44,828 nucleotides of DNA from Haplosporangium gracile (lineage: Eukaryota; Mortierellomycota; Mortierellomycetes; Mortierellales; Mortierellaceae), in the NCBI GenBank assembly GCA_015499985.1, contig JAAAUF010000001.1:226204-271031 (forward strand), read 5' to 3'. The notes beneath the pieces are model-generated. The model ran no database searches, was not told the origin of the DNA, and saw only the letters and a list, made by a program, of their open reading frames with translations. The translations under genes and the position numbers were made by a program. How positions within the stretch are numbered: position 1 is the first letter of the stretch; every line of letters begins with the position of its first letter. Positions 21,387-32,121 of this stretch are shown here, piece after piece.

Positions 21387-22767
21387 GCTCACAACTGGAT
21401 TAGCGGTTAATTTTTTAATCACGATGTCGTCCACATCGGTTGTCAATGGTGCTTCACGAATCCTGATCTCGAGATCCTCCAGCAGCACCAGTCCATTTGC
21501 AAGCATCTCCAGGTCCAACGAGCCTTGTCCTCCATCAACCAGGTCCATATCATCGCCGGTGCCTCTCATTCCTGTCCTGACTTCCTTCTCCCGCACTGCC
21601 CACTTGACACTGTCTGGTCCGAGGGAATAGGTCTGTAGCCTTCTGAGTGTACGACATCGCTGGAGAATATGGGTATGTTCAAATAGTGTCCCAGAGTGTC
21701 CCAGAGTGTCCCAAAACTCTAGATAAATGGGTGCAGATTACTAATCCGTTCAACATGCCCCAGGTCTGTCAAAAAAGGATGTAAAGTGAAGTAAATCATC
21801 CTGTCTTCCGAAATAGGCGTCAGTCGCTGGAGCGGCGGCAGAGCACAAAGGGTCTCGAATCGAGCGTCCTGATAATAGTTGCTATGAGAATGCTTTCCGA
21901 GACCAAGGCCGCAGCCATGAACACATGTTACCGCTCGGAGCTGGTTCTTGAAGAGACGCGTGTAGGCCTTGACAAGTTGGACAATGCCTCGACAGACCTT
22001 CTCCTTGCGTGCAGTGATGGCTGCGAGGACTTGTGGCGTGGCGAGGTCGTCGTGATCACTATGGTTGTAAGCGTATCCCTCGTCCACGACAAGCATCAGT
22101 CTTTGTAAGCTCTCCAAACGATCGGCTGCACGAGATAGCGGTCAATACAGGACACCGAGATTGTCAACGACTGGAGCTGCTCGAGTATAAGGTTGGCGAG
22201 GGTTCAATTGACCTCTCCTCGGAGTACGAACGGGAAGAGCGATTGATGAAGGCCCTCCGCAGTGGTAAATCTATTGACAAACGAAGGTGCCAAAAGTTCC
22301 ATAGGACAAAGAACCTCAAACTTCTGTCTTTTGACGTACGACTAAGCTTTTGGAGGGGCCGGAGATTGAGAATTGAAAAGGCCAAGGTTCCAGTTTTGTA
22401 GGTCGAGATGACGAACATGGGAGAGGTAATTGAGGGAGAAGGAGGATCTGGACGCCGTCTCGGCTGTGTCATTGGCAGTATCGACCCTATAGGTGAGCCG
22501 CAATAGCCTCGAAAGCTCAGCGCCTGACGCAAAAGCAGTACGGTCGAGCAGCAAGCGTATGAGATCAAATCGTGAAAGAGACTTGTTTTTGTTCTTCCTG
22601 TGCAGAGCGAGGCGGAAGCAGTCGCCATAGAGGTATGAAAGAGTGACGGAGGCGAAGAGCTTGTTGGCACAGAGTAAGGTTGCCAAGTCCTCAATCATGT
22701 ACTCATCCTCGAGAAACTGCAGGATGTGCTGGAAGCATTCTAATGGCAAGTCGATGATGTTGACCAT
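21387..22767 (-). pseudogene. Decayed F-box/LRR gene
   Basis: The minus strand begins with a good F-box (IDLPLECFQHILQFL) at 22767 and runs 141 codons to a TAG at 22344-22342. The same frame continues with recognisable homology to the neighbouring F-box gene, passes a TGA at 22206-22204, and then reads LILEQLQSLTISV (the neighbour has PILEQLQSLVIPV). A one-base deletion near 22131 shifts the frame to ADRLESLQRLML. That frame ends at 21719. Beyond it, HILQRCRTLRRLQ and DSVKWAVREK are again in another frame, with a GTGTCCCAGA repeat at the break. The 3' third of the gene is absent. F-box proteins recruit substrates to SCF ubiquitin ligases; this copy cannot make a full protein. A 141-aa F-box-only peptide remains possible. 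Confidence 0.85.
21686..21715. repeat. 10-bp tandem repeat GTGTCCCAGA x3
   Basis: Three copies, the last with one change. It lies at the point where the decayed F-box gene changes frame, so its expansion is a likely cause of that frameshift. Confidence 0.85.
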
Positions 22768-23147
22768 TGTCAGAAAAAAGGTGAATGCAGAGACGATGGA
22801 TCAATGGTTTTCTTCGGAGGTGGGAATATGAATCTCGAGGTTCGAAAATCTAAAAAGAAGGCGGCGAGAAATCAAAAAAGGCAGAACGTGGTGTTTCATA
22901 GCGCCATCAATTTCATATGAAACTGGGCCAGCCAAGAAGGCCAAGTGCCTGATGATCAGCTCTTGTTCCCTTTTTTGTAAACCTAATTTGGATCCGCGTC
23001 GCTTTCTCAGATCTATTTTGACGCGAAAAAAACAAGTATAATACAGAAAGCAGGCACCAACTGAACAAATGAACGCAGATGAGAAAAAAGTAGACATTGT
23101 TACCGACTATTTTTTTATTTTTCGACACGCTTGCCTCTCTCCAAGTC
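22768..23147. other. Spacer between the two F-box copies
   Basis: 380 nt between the start of the decayed F-box copy and the end of the second copy, both on the minus strand. It would have been the promoter of the decayed copy. No gene is seen. Confidence 0.5.
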
Positions 23148-25496
23148 TTAGTCATAGTATTCGCGCTCGTCCTTGAGAAAAGCGAACTGCTCGCCCTTGA
23201 AGCGAACTGTCAGTGGCAAAACTGCCTTGCCCTTGAATCTCGGCTTGTCGACTTGGCTCTTGGGAAATGCGCCCATCTCGATCATCTTGTCCTTGTCGGA
23301 ACATGACTGGTTTAATTGCAAGGCCTTGATTTTGTTGGGCAAGTGTCGGACCACTTTCACGAGACAGTCGAGCGCAAAATCTTTCCATCCGTACTCCGAA
23401 AAGTGCTCGAGATTAGGGAACAGGCCCAGGAGAAACTTTGGCAAGAGTTCCTTGTCGATCTTCCAGGAGCCATACATGTTCAGGCTTCGAACATTCGGAC
23501 AAACAATCTCCACTTTCTCTACAGACGACATCATGAAGTGTGCTGGGCTGTCGAAATGCGATGCTGGTACTGGTGTAACCAAGTCGGCCTCCAAAAGTGT
23601 CCTTGTATGTGTGACGTTACGCATCAAAATATTGAGAGTGAGGGCCTCCAATGAAGGACATCTCTGCAACATCCGGAACTCGAATCGATACGCAAACTCC
23701 GACGACAAATGCAGCGCAGTCAGATTTGGCAAGTTCCAATCCCAAGTCCAAAACGGTCGTTCGACGATGACTGTTGCTCCAGCAACGTGTGTTCTGGTTC
23801 CATTGGTGACCCTATCCTGAATTCCGAAGGATCTGTTCAGCTCCTGAACCGGAGGGATGTAACAGTAGCCATATGTACCAGTCATGTTCATCGTCAGAGA
23901 CTTCAAGTTAGTAGTCGAATGGAGTGTCACCGGGTGGAAGGTGAGAGCACTTCATCCAGACAAAGAGAGCGTTTCAAGGCTGAAGAGGAGACCCGGCTGG
24001 CAGGTCACAAGATCTCGGCACCGATATTGAAGTGTGTGGTCCGAGAGCTTAATCTCGACAAGATTGGGGCAGTGCTTGAGCAACAGGGCATCAATCTTCA
24101 ATCGATCCCTTTCGGTGTTTAGTAGAAGAGTCGTCAAGACCGGAAGATTTACCCATTTTTGACCGAAGGAAAAAGACCTTGTCGGATGACGAAAACCTCG
24201 GGAGGTATTGAACTCCAGACGGGACAAAGTCTCACTGAAGGCAAATGCAATGTCGTTCACCTCGTTTGTCAATGGCATGCTGCCCTCTGTGATCTTGACG
24301 TCCGCAAGGGGAACCAATCCATTCTGCCATAACGACTCCAGGTCCAGGTCCATGTCTTGTGAAGAAAATCCATGTCCAGGACCAGCATTGTTATCATAGG
24401 CATCATCCAGGCCATTCTTGCGTCGTTTCTCCTGAACTGCCCATTTGAAGCTGTCCGCACCGAGGGCCCCCGTATTAAGTCGCTTGAGAGTACGGCATCT
24501 CTGAAGAACTGGTTCGAGTTGGAGAGACGTGTCCGTTGTTGGTTCCAATTGCTGCACTCCGGATATTAGCTGAACACGACCGAGATCCATTTGGAGAGGG
24601 TGCGCCAATATCTGTAGCAAGTTGTCGCTTGTGATCGACGTTACCTTGCGGAGGGATGGCAGACTTTGAAAGATTTCCAGTTGGATTTCTTTGGGGCAAG
24701 CATGTGGAATAAATCGATCCATGCATTGAACGGGAAATCGCACGGTAGTGAGACCACCCTTGAACAGTTGGATGTGAGCCTTGACAAAATTCACCATGGA
24801 TCGCCAAGCCTGCTTTTCATCGTGGTCAAAGGCATCATCTAAGAGAAACTGGATCCTTTCCAGACTCGATAAGCGGTCAACAACAGTAAGGTAGCGTGCA
24901 AGATCGGCAACTGGGATGACCAGGGATTGAAGTTGCTCAAGAATCGGACTTGCGAGGGTCCAAAGAGCATCTCGGCAGATGACAATGGGAAGGAACATTC
25001 GACTGATAGCGAGGTCGGACGTGGTACCTCTTAACGGCAGCTGATCTGGTCGGCAGAAGGCAGTGAATACGTCTGTGGTGATGTAGTCTTCAATAACAGG
25101 TGACCAAACGTGGCCGTGAACCATTCCCAGTGACGTGAGGCTGAGATGCCGGATACAGGCCATGTAATCGAGAGAACTGGTGGTTTCGGGGACATTGAGT
25201 GGAAGACCAGCTGACAAGGCCGTTGAAGGCGGAAGAAGGGGTGGAGTTGCTGCAGGATGGACGCGGCCGACAAGCATACGGGTGAGGAGAAGGCTAGAGT
25301 GGAATTTTCCTCTCATGGCGGGTGCCTTGTGAAACGTCGGTCGGTAGGGGTCATCGTAGAGAAACGGTTGGGTGGCGGTGGCGAAGTGCTTGTCAACACG
25401 GAGAAGGGCAGCGAGGGCAGCGACGTTGTTGTCGTCAGTCAGAATCTGCAGAATGAGTTGGAGACACTCTGGTGGTAGTCTGGAGATGGAGTTCAT
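23148..25496 (-). pseudogene. F-box/LRR gene interrupted by one in-frame TGA
   Basis: A single-exon gene on the minus strand from ATG 25496 to TAA 23150-23148. The F-box is at the N-terminus (SRLPPECLQLILQIL), followed by irregular leucine-rich repeats across the rest, such as LEQLQSLVIP, LVEIKLSDH, LTALHLSSEF and LEALTLNILM. A TGA at 23954-23952 splits it into 514 and 267 codons. Both halves are in the same frame, only seven codons without a Met follow the stop, and the LRR pattern runs straight through (LETLSLSG, stop, SALTFHP). A Trp or Cys codon changed by one base is the simplest cause. The TGA is followed by A, not the CTA context typical of readthrough. It may be a young pseudogene, a truncated 514-aa protein that still works, or a sequencing error. 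The role would be SCF substrate recognition. Confidence 0.8.
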
Positions 25497-26488
25497 TTAC
25501 GAGAAACGACTGAGGCGAAATGAGAGCGAATGAGTGAGTGAATGTGCGATGAGGATGGGTGTGGAATGCAGGAGAGGAAGGAAAGAAAGAAGAAAGAGGA
25601 GGAGGAGGAAGGGGGTGGAAATGAAACAAAAGGTGGAAAGATATCCTTCAAATAATAAGGCGCAGGCCACGAAACGACAGTCACAGAATATTTTGCCACC
25701 AAAAAAAAGCCTGCAGATCACTTTGAAGTACAAGTCAAGAAAATAACGATGGCCAAGGTCCCGGAAGGAGGCATCGACCATGGCATAGTTGCACAAGCCT
25801 TTATGAAACGAGCAAGCTCTCCTTCCGCTCCTTCATCTCCGCCTTTATGAAATGAATTTGCAACCGCTAACAATAGTTCTTGCTCGGACCACCATTTCGA
25901 GGGGGGTTTTTTTTGATGATAGATGGGTTGTGTAGTTAAATAGGTTATTGCCAATGATAAATGACATCGGGAAAGAAGAAGGACCTTGCCCAATTGATGA
26001 GCTACTTGGCTAAAATTCCAAGTCAACACAGATAGTAGTATGTACTAGCAGCGACCTGCCTTCTCTACTCCAAAAAGGAACTGGCTCTAAGTATAAAGGG
26101 GAGAGTCCTAAACATGGCTCCTTAATCTGATCCCTTGCACCATTTTTACTCCGTTTCATCATGATTATTGTTGTGTAACGAAACTGGCCTTTCCCCCCGA
26201 GGCAACAGAATCCTAAAAAAAGCCATTGATGAGGAACGCTTGCTTTGCTTACCTCCTTCTACCCCCCTAACTTGCTAACTGACGACATAAAAGGGGAGTC
26301 TCCGGAAGCCTTTATCACCGGCCTTTTATTTTGTTCTTTGTCTCTCTCTCTCTCTCTCTCTTTTCTCTTCAACGTTCTTCGTTCCTTTCCAAACCTACTC
26401 CACACGCTCTCACGTCTCCACACGTTACACAAATCCACACACATACAAACACATCCAACCAAACAACCACAAATCACAATCCAGAAAT
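25497..26488. promoter_or_regulatory. Divergent region F-box / short CDC24 paralog
   Basis: About 1 kb between divergent genes. Two TATA-like elements point to the plus-strand gene: TATAAAGG at 26092-26099 and ATAAAAGG near 26287-26294, each followed by GGG, which also makes AGGGG stress-element-like matches. A (TC)n tract at about 26340-26361 lies in the probable 5' leader. Confidence 0.5.
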
Positions 26489-27734
26489 ATGTCGCTGCAA
26501 GCATCATGCCTCCACCTGATGGACCGTCTCGCAGGAGTACCCGACTTTGAATATTTCCTCAACCCAGCCCTGTTGCTCCAACTCCAAGCCAACTCAAACG
26601 CGATCTGGGAGACAACGCCCAACGACCCTGTCTCGCAACTCTGGATCCTCTTCCGTCTGGGTACCCCTTTGGCCTGCATCCTCAACAGCGTCCGGCCGCC
26701 CAACCAGCAGCTCAACGTGGATAATGGTGATCTCTCCTTTGCCAACATCAACGCCTGTAAAGAGCGAGTCTTTCATTTCATTGTCGCCTGTCTCCAAGAT
26801 CTGCATTTCACGCACGAGAACGTCTTTACGATCTCGGAGCTGTACCATGATAACCCTGAAGGATTTCTCAAGGTAAGAATTTGATGCATACTCCCCTGCA
26901 AAAAAATTATCTTTAGTGATTTGTTTGTGATACATTGGTATGTTTTCAAGAATTACGGAAGAGTACGAACAAAAAAAAGAGTGTCAGTAACGGTTCGGCA
27001 ACAATAAGCGAGGTAGATCGCTGATATTTGTTTGTTTGTTTGTTTGCTTGTTTACTTGTTTGCTTGTTTTATTTTGCTTTATTTATTTGTGATTGTCGTT
27101 GAGTCCTTCCTCCTCGATGCATTCGACTTTTCCTTCTTTTTTCCTTGTGTTGGTTCCTTGCATTTCGAGTTTTTTTGAGTGCTACATAAAAGTTGCTTTT
27201 TTTTTTTTGCTGGGACTCTTTAAAAAGCCAAAATAAAAGGGTCTTCGCCGTATGGAGCAAAAAATAAAATAAAATAGACAAGAGAATCCAATTGCTCTTT
27301 GTACCTCCTTCTTGCCTTCCTAGTACCTCCCGTCTTTTCTTTCCCAGCATCCCAGCATGGCCCGTTCGCAAGGGGTGGAGATGGGTATTCAATTGCTCCC
27401 TCTTTGCCCCTGCCTGTCTGGGTTTGTTGATATTCCAGCCCTCTCCTTTTCCCTCTCTCTGTTCGTATTGATTTACTTATATACAGAAAGAGACAAAAAA
27501 AAAAAAGAATAAGTTCGCGAATGTGTTTCAGAATAATTCAGCTGCCAAAATCGGGCATTTCTTTTTTTTATTCAATTCTGAGCACTTCACAAATTAAATA
27601 TTGCACGACATCTTGTTCGCCGATCTAACTTTGCATCTTTCTTCTTCCTTGTAACGAATTAGGTGCTGAACACGGTGGGCAAAGTATTGGATCGTTTGGA
27701 GGTGAATCCTGGCCCGAGTGCAACGGCTGTCTAG
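26489..27734 (+). CDS. Stand-alone Cdc24 calponin-homology (CH) domain protein
   Basis: Two exons, 26489-26872 and 27663-27734, in phase 0 across a 790 nt intron, give 151 aa. Exon 1 is a clear paralog of the first exon of CDC24 at 32122: shared blocks are RLAGVPDFE, NDPV-QLWILFRLGTPLACILN, VFHFIVACLQD and ENVFTISELYHDN. Exon 2 reads VLNTVGKVLD, matching VINTVSMVLD of the true CDC24 exon 2, then stops after 13 more codons. The protein therefore ends where the CH domain ends, with no DH, PH or PB1 domain. In Cdc24 this domain has an inhibitory or docking role. A CH-only protein could compete for such partners, or the gene may be a truncated duplicate. No nonsense or frameshift lies inside the CH part. 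GTGAAT inside exon 2 could act as a further donor, but I see no matching exon downstream. Confidence 0.7.
27022..27071. repeat. GTTT-type microsatellite
   Basis: Imperfect 4-bp repeat of TTTG and CTTG units inside the 790 nt intron of the short CDC24 paralog. Confidence 0.8.
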
Positions 27735-28276
27735 CATCAGCCAAGCATCTTCCCATGCAGCCATGCAAGTCAACAAATACCCAGTGAAGGCTGAGAGGGA
27801 GGCACTGACCATCAAGGGAGGGCATGAACAGCGCAGGAAATTGGAGGAGAGGCCATTAAAAGAAATGAAGAATTATTTTAGACTGCTACAAATATATTTT
27901 TTTCTTCCCACTCCATGCGCCCAACCCCTGAGTTCTTTTTCCCTACCAATGGCACTGCTGATTTATTCCCGTCCGTGATATGAAGAAACGTACAGCCATC
28001 GCGCGATGAACTTTTTTTAGATTTGTCATGAGCGAGATACATTCTCCGCTTTGTGTGTCCGTCCTGTTGTTCGTTGGAGGAGGAGAAGCAATGCATCTTT
28101 ATCTCTCTTGACATTTATCTTTATCTCTTTGGCTCTGTTAATTCAGCAGTGGAATCCACTGACAGATCATAGTGGAATACTGACGCTCCGAACAATACGC
28201 ACTACATTTTATTTCGCTCCAAATAAGTGGTTCTTTGGGGTAGTAATAGAGTGGTGATAACAAGGGAAGATAGTTT
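27735..28276. other. Spacer between convergent genes
   Basis: 540 nt between the stop codon of the short CDC24 paralog and the stop codon of SEN34. I looked for remains of DH or PH coding sequence after the truncated paralog and saw none. Confidence 0.5.
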
Positions 28277-29201
28277 TTAGAAGCCTGCCCATTCGACTGC
28301 AAAGGCAACGATATGACGGTTAGATCCTGAAGCAGGAGTAAATGTAACAGTAGAGGGTGTTATCGTGGCATCTATGTTATCTGGGAGAATAGAGCAAATC
28401 AGATGCTGCTTTTGCACAGTCGAAACCAACCGTGCATTGTTCGCCATATCCACCAAGGACAGCGGTTCTTCTGGGTCCTTGACAGATGCGACTAGACTTG
28501 CATGGCAGACTAGAGGGTCGTTACGGTATAGCAAGTAATCGCCCCCAAACTTCATTCCTGGCGCGATGAAGAACCGATGGTCCTTCCAGAGGTGTTCAAA
28601 GACCAATGCGTGGTCTGTCAGGTGTAAGCATCCCATATTTGACGTGTCCAGATCGGCGTTGTGATGCTGCTGCTGGTTGTGGTTGTGGCTGTCGATAACG
28701 AGATCGATGATATTGTGATGCAGGAGAACAGAGATCTCTTCTGGGAGCAGACGGAGGGGTAGTCCTTGAAAGATGTTCTGCATTGGACTCCGGGGTAGTG
28801 ATCCTGCAAGCGATCCTGCGATCCTGTGGTCCTGCCTTAACTTCCTCACATCTAAGTCCACATATATGACACATATATGCTCCACTTTAGTACAGGTGCA
28901 GATCAGTTGAATGTAAAATTAACACTGACTGGTTGTTGTCAAAGGTACCTGGGATGTCCCAGACAAGTCCCTCGGGACCCGTAAGATAGACCCTAGGTTT
29001 GGCCTCGGGCGTGCTTGTCCCGCTTTTGGGCGCTGAGGGGAAAGGCTGATGGGCACCTTTACCCTGCTCTCCCGTTTGAAGCTCTGCTATTTCCGTTCCT
29101 ATTGGGTTTGGCTGTATCTGTGTCGGTCCCTGAAGGGTCGACTTGTCTTTTTCAGGTGTCATTGCATCCTTGTTGCCATTCCTTGTGCGATGTCGCATCA
29201 T
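28277..29201 (-). CDS. SEN34: tRNA-splicing endonuclease subunit Sen34
   Basis: Catalytic subunit of the heterotetrameric tRNA intron endonuclease that cuts the 3' splice site of pre-tRNAs. Exons on the minus strand are 29201-28949 and 28851-28277, joined as WDIP-D-VRKLRQ, giving 275 aa. The N-terminal part carries VYLTGPEGLVWD, then RIAGSLAGSLPRSPMQNIFQGLPLRLLPEE in pieces typical of Sen34. The nuclease fold shows KFGGDYLLY, DPLVCHAS and TVQKQHLICS. The catalytic triad is Tyr193, His201 and Lys232, with the same spacing as human TSEN34 (Tyr247, His255, Lys286). The first 65 residues are polar and unconserved. The start is uncertain: tandem ATGs at 29201 and 29198 are used here, but the frame stays open to near the N gap at 29238. 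A perfect CRE palindrome lies 20 bases upstream. Confidence 0.9.
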
Positions 29202-29220
29202 AAGATCTGGGCGGTCCAAG

Positions 29221-29228
29221 TGACGTCA
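29221..29228. promoter_or_regulatory. CRE/ATF site TGACGTCA
   Basis: A perfect 8-bp palindrome bound by ATF/CREB bZIP factors (Atf1 type in fungi), 20 bases upstream of the SEN34 start and next to the assembly gap. Function is inferred from the motif only. It could fall in the 5' UTR, or in coding sequence if the true start is further upstream. Confidence 0.45.
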
Positions 29229-29237
29229 CGTTTTTTT

Positions 29238-29247
29238 NNNNNNNNNN
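29238..29247. other. Assembly gap (10 N)
   Basis: Ten N between a T run and a short A-rich sequence. The true gap size is unknown. The order and distance of SEN34 and the short CDC24 paralog relative to CDC24 depend on this join. Confidence 0.99.
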
Positions 29248-31675
29248 CATATAAAAAAAAGGGTCGCCGCAAGGATTCATTTCTCAGCATTTATGCACAC
29301 TCTTCCTTATTGTCCAATGGTAAAAAAAAACGCCTTCTCGTTTAGTTTCCCGTTGGGTTAAAAGAAACATAGTATTCACGCACGCACGCATTTTTGCACG
29401 ACTACAGGAGAACGGTGCTCCCTTTTTCCTTTTTAGCCCTCTCCCGCTTTGTCTTTGTCCCTCTTTCTCTCCCTCTCTCTTTTTCTCTCTGTCTCTGTCT
29501 CTCTCTCTCGCTCACCTTGTTCCTTCCTTTCCCCCTTCTTCTCTCATTCGCCTCCTCGTCCTCCTCATCCTCCACCCCCCTCTAATATCCCCCTTTGTCA
29601 CCTCTCTCTCCTTTCCTCTCCTTTTGCCTTCCCATGCGTTCCCCCTGAAAGCTCCCTGAAGTCTCTTTTTTTTTTTGTCTATTTTCTCATTCTCTAATTT
29701 GTCTCTTTTTATTGTTGTTTGTTGTTTTTTTTATTCTGATCATTGTTCGTTTCTCGTCCGTTCCCCTCTCGTGGTACCGGTACCTCACTTTGTTTTCCCT
29801 CTATATCTTTCGTTCTCTATTTTCATTCTTGTGTTCGGCTTTTCCTTGCTCTTTCTCCTGGCCCTTTTTTTTTCATGCTTATTTATCGATTTTGGTAGTT
29901 TGGATTTGTCTCTGTAAGAAAAGCCTAAATGTCAACCAGCCAGGTGTGGTACGGTGCCCCCACATACACATGCTGAAAAAGCCCATAGTGTTTTTTGTAG
30001 GCCAGAAGGAACAACCAAAAACCAAATAAACAAAAAGAGATGGCACCACCAAATTTACTTCTCCTTCTTCTCCTTCTCCTCACTCACCCTTCCTAACTCT
30101 CCCAAGCCGGGTGTTTTTGTTAATTGAGAAAGCATGGGTCCTCTTATAAATAGACAGGGGGGAGGAAGGGAGAGGGTAGGAGACACATGTAGGAAGCAAT
30201 TAGATGACAGTGAACGATGTGTGGTTGATTCGTTACCGTGAACAGACAAGGCCCAAACAGTTTTTGTTTGATGGGCATTATTGTTATCATTGGCCGGTAT
30301 CGACAAACCATTGTTCTTCTCTGGACAGAGTGAGATGAACGGGTGGTCTGAGAGTGTAGTGAGATATAGAGAACGAGATGATGCCTTACAAAAGAAGGAG
30401 GCGCAACACTTTTTGGAGGCTGATTGATGTTTGGTTCACTAATCGACACGTAAGTTGATTAACAGCTTGATAAGCTTTCTTATTTGTCTCAAGTCTGCTT
30501 GGTCGCTATTCTGCAAAGAGGGCTGCTTTGTTCTCGATATTGATGTTGTTGTTGTTGACACGGAAATGCAGGAAAGAACCGAACACGCACAGTTATTTAT
30601 GACAAAGAAAAAATATAAACGATGTCAGAAAAAAACAAGTGCTTCTTTCGTCTTTTTTCTGGGATAAGCTTAGATGTTTTTCTCCCAAGAAGCACTAAGG
30701 AAATTTTGTAAAAATGTAAAAAGTCAACGCGAATGGGCCTATTTTGATTTTGACAGATAGGGGAGAGAGAAAATGAACAACTCCTACGAAGTTTCAAAAG
30801 GGTGGAGAAATGTCAAAACGAACAAGATGATGAGGGTCCACAGCTAGGGGAGGTGGGGAAGGTATGGATGAGGCTAGAGCACGACGGTAGGCATACGCAC
30901 GTACGACCTTGCGATTTGCGATGGAGGAGAGAGGAATGAATGAATGAATCTGAGTACCTGTGTGCGTGCGTGTTCCTGGCGATCCAAAAAAAACCATCAG
31001 ATACAAGAATTATAGCAAATGCAATTTTTAGTGCACATGTATGTGGAACGAGAAAAAATGAGCTATACATTTTTTTCCGTTTTGTGCTTTGGTCAGCTCA
31101 GCCTGCTCGCGCGTTCTCTTAGTTATGCGAATAAATGAACGGATGTTTTTGTTGTTCCCCCTCGCACTCACACACACACTCTCTCTCCCTCTCTGTACAC
31201 GCGATGCTATCGTTATGTTATATCCGCTACTTGCTAGGGATAAAAAATTGTGCTCCCTCTAATGCTATCCTGCTTCGTTAGCTCGTCTTGTGTGTATGTC
31301 CGTGTGCGTGTGTCTTTAAGCACGGTGCAAGCGAGAGGGAGATGGAGGGCGGACTATGTGGCATTGTGGCATTGTGGGTTGCGATGAATTTGGTGGGATG
31401 TATGATTTTGTGCACCGTGCAAAAAAAAAGTTATTGATCGTCTCTGCTTTGTTTGTATTTTCCGCCCCTCACCCAGCCCATTTGTTTGTATCGTGTCCTT
31501 GTTCTATTTCTTTGCGCCTGCCTTCTTTTTCGCAATGGTGTTGTTGACTTGTTGTTTGTTACTATGGTTCTTGTTCTTCTAATTGCCCATAGTCCCATTT
31601 TCTATTCAATACTATTCCTTCATTCAATCAAACAATCCACCCATCCATTGTCATTCATTAACTAATTCATTCAAC

Positions 31676-31945
31676 ATTGCCCCTTATTCCCTCTTCGTTC
31701 TTTCTCTTTATTCCCTCTTCTTATTTCTCTTTCCCCTCTTTTCTCTCTCTCTCTTCTCTCTCTCTCTCTCTCTCATTTTCTCTCTCTCTTTCTCTTTCTC
31801 TTTCTCTTTCTCTTTCTCCCCTCTTCCCTCTTCCCTCTCTTCCCTTCTCTCTTCCCTTCTCTCTTTCTCTTTTCTTTCTCTTCTCTTCTCTTCTTTTTCC
31901 CTCACTTTTTTCTTCTTTTTTTTTCTTCTCTTCCCTCGTTCTTTT
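31676..31945. repeat. Long CT-rich tract
   Basis: About 270 nt almost purely C and T on the plus strand, including (TC)n runs. Long reading frames through it (Ser/Leu/Phe-rich, or Arg/Glu/Lys-rich on the other strand) are composition artefacts. It ends about 175 nt before the CDC24 start and may be a promoter or leader element. Confidence 0.8.
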
Positions 31946-32086
31946 GCTTCTTTGTAATTTTTACAAGCTCACTCTCTTTTCAACGTTCATACAACTCGCA
32001 CCCTCAAAAATTACAACCTCAACCCATAATCGCCACCACGCTACCAGCTTATCAACCCAACAACACAACAATAAAGGCGTGGATCT

Positions 32087-32102
32087 GCTCAACCGACTGA
32101 GC
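32087..32102 (+). promoter_or_regulatory. Hairpin just upstream of the CDC24 start
   Basis: GCTCA-accgac-TGAGC makes a perfect 5-bp stem with a 6-nt loop, ending 19 nt before the ATG at 32122. In the mRNA leader it could affect start selection. Read on the minus strand with flanks, it matches a tRNA D-arm with a perfect A-box (TAGCTCAGTCGG), but no B-box follows, so it is not a tRNA gene. Confidence 0.4.
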
Positions 32103-32121
32103 TACCCTCTTCCCCCCTGTC

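Larger units (their letters stand above)
29248..32121. other. Long upstream region of CDC24
   Basis: 2.9 kb without a supportable gene. It has C/T-rich stretches at 29450-29640 and 31676-31945, typical of strong fungal leaders. A perfect TATAAATA lies at 30145-30152, but 2 kb upstream of the CDC24 start. The last 150 nt before 32122 are A/C-rich, as expected of a 5' UTR. Confidence 0.5.

Noticed and set aside
23945..23960. Intron removing the TGA of the second F-box gene, or programmed readthrough
   Set aside because: No GT-AG pair keeps the LRR pattern, and the base after TGA is A rather than the CTA readthrough context.
27718..27978. Frame after the short CDC24 paralog as a further exon
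   Set aside because: It shows no DH-domain features, and no convincing acceptor links it in phase to the paralog.
32085..32112. tRNA gene on the minus strand
   Set aside because: Only the D-arm and A-box match; no B-box, T-arm or acceptor stem can be formed with downstream sequence.
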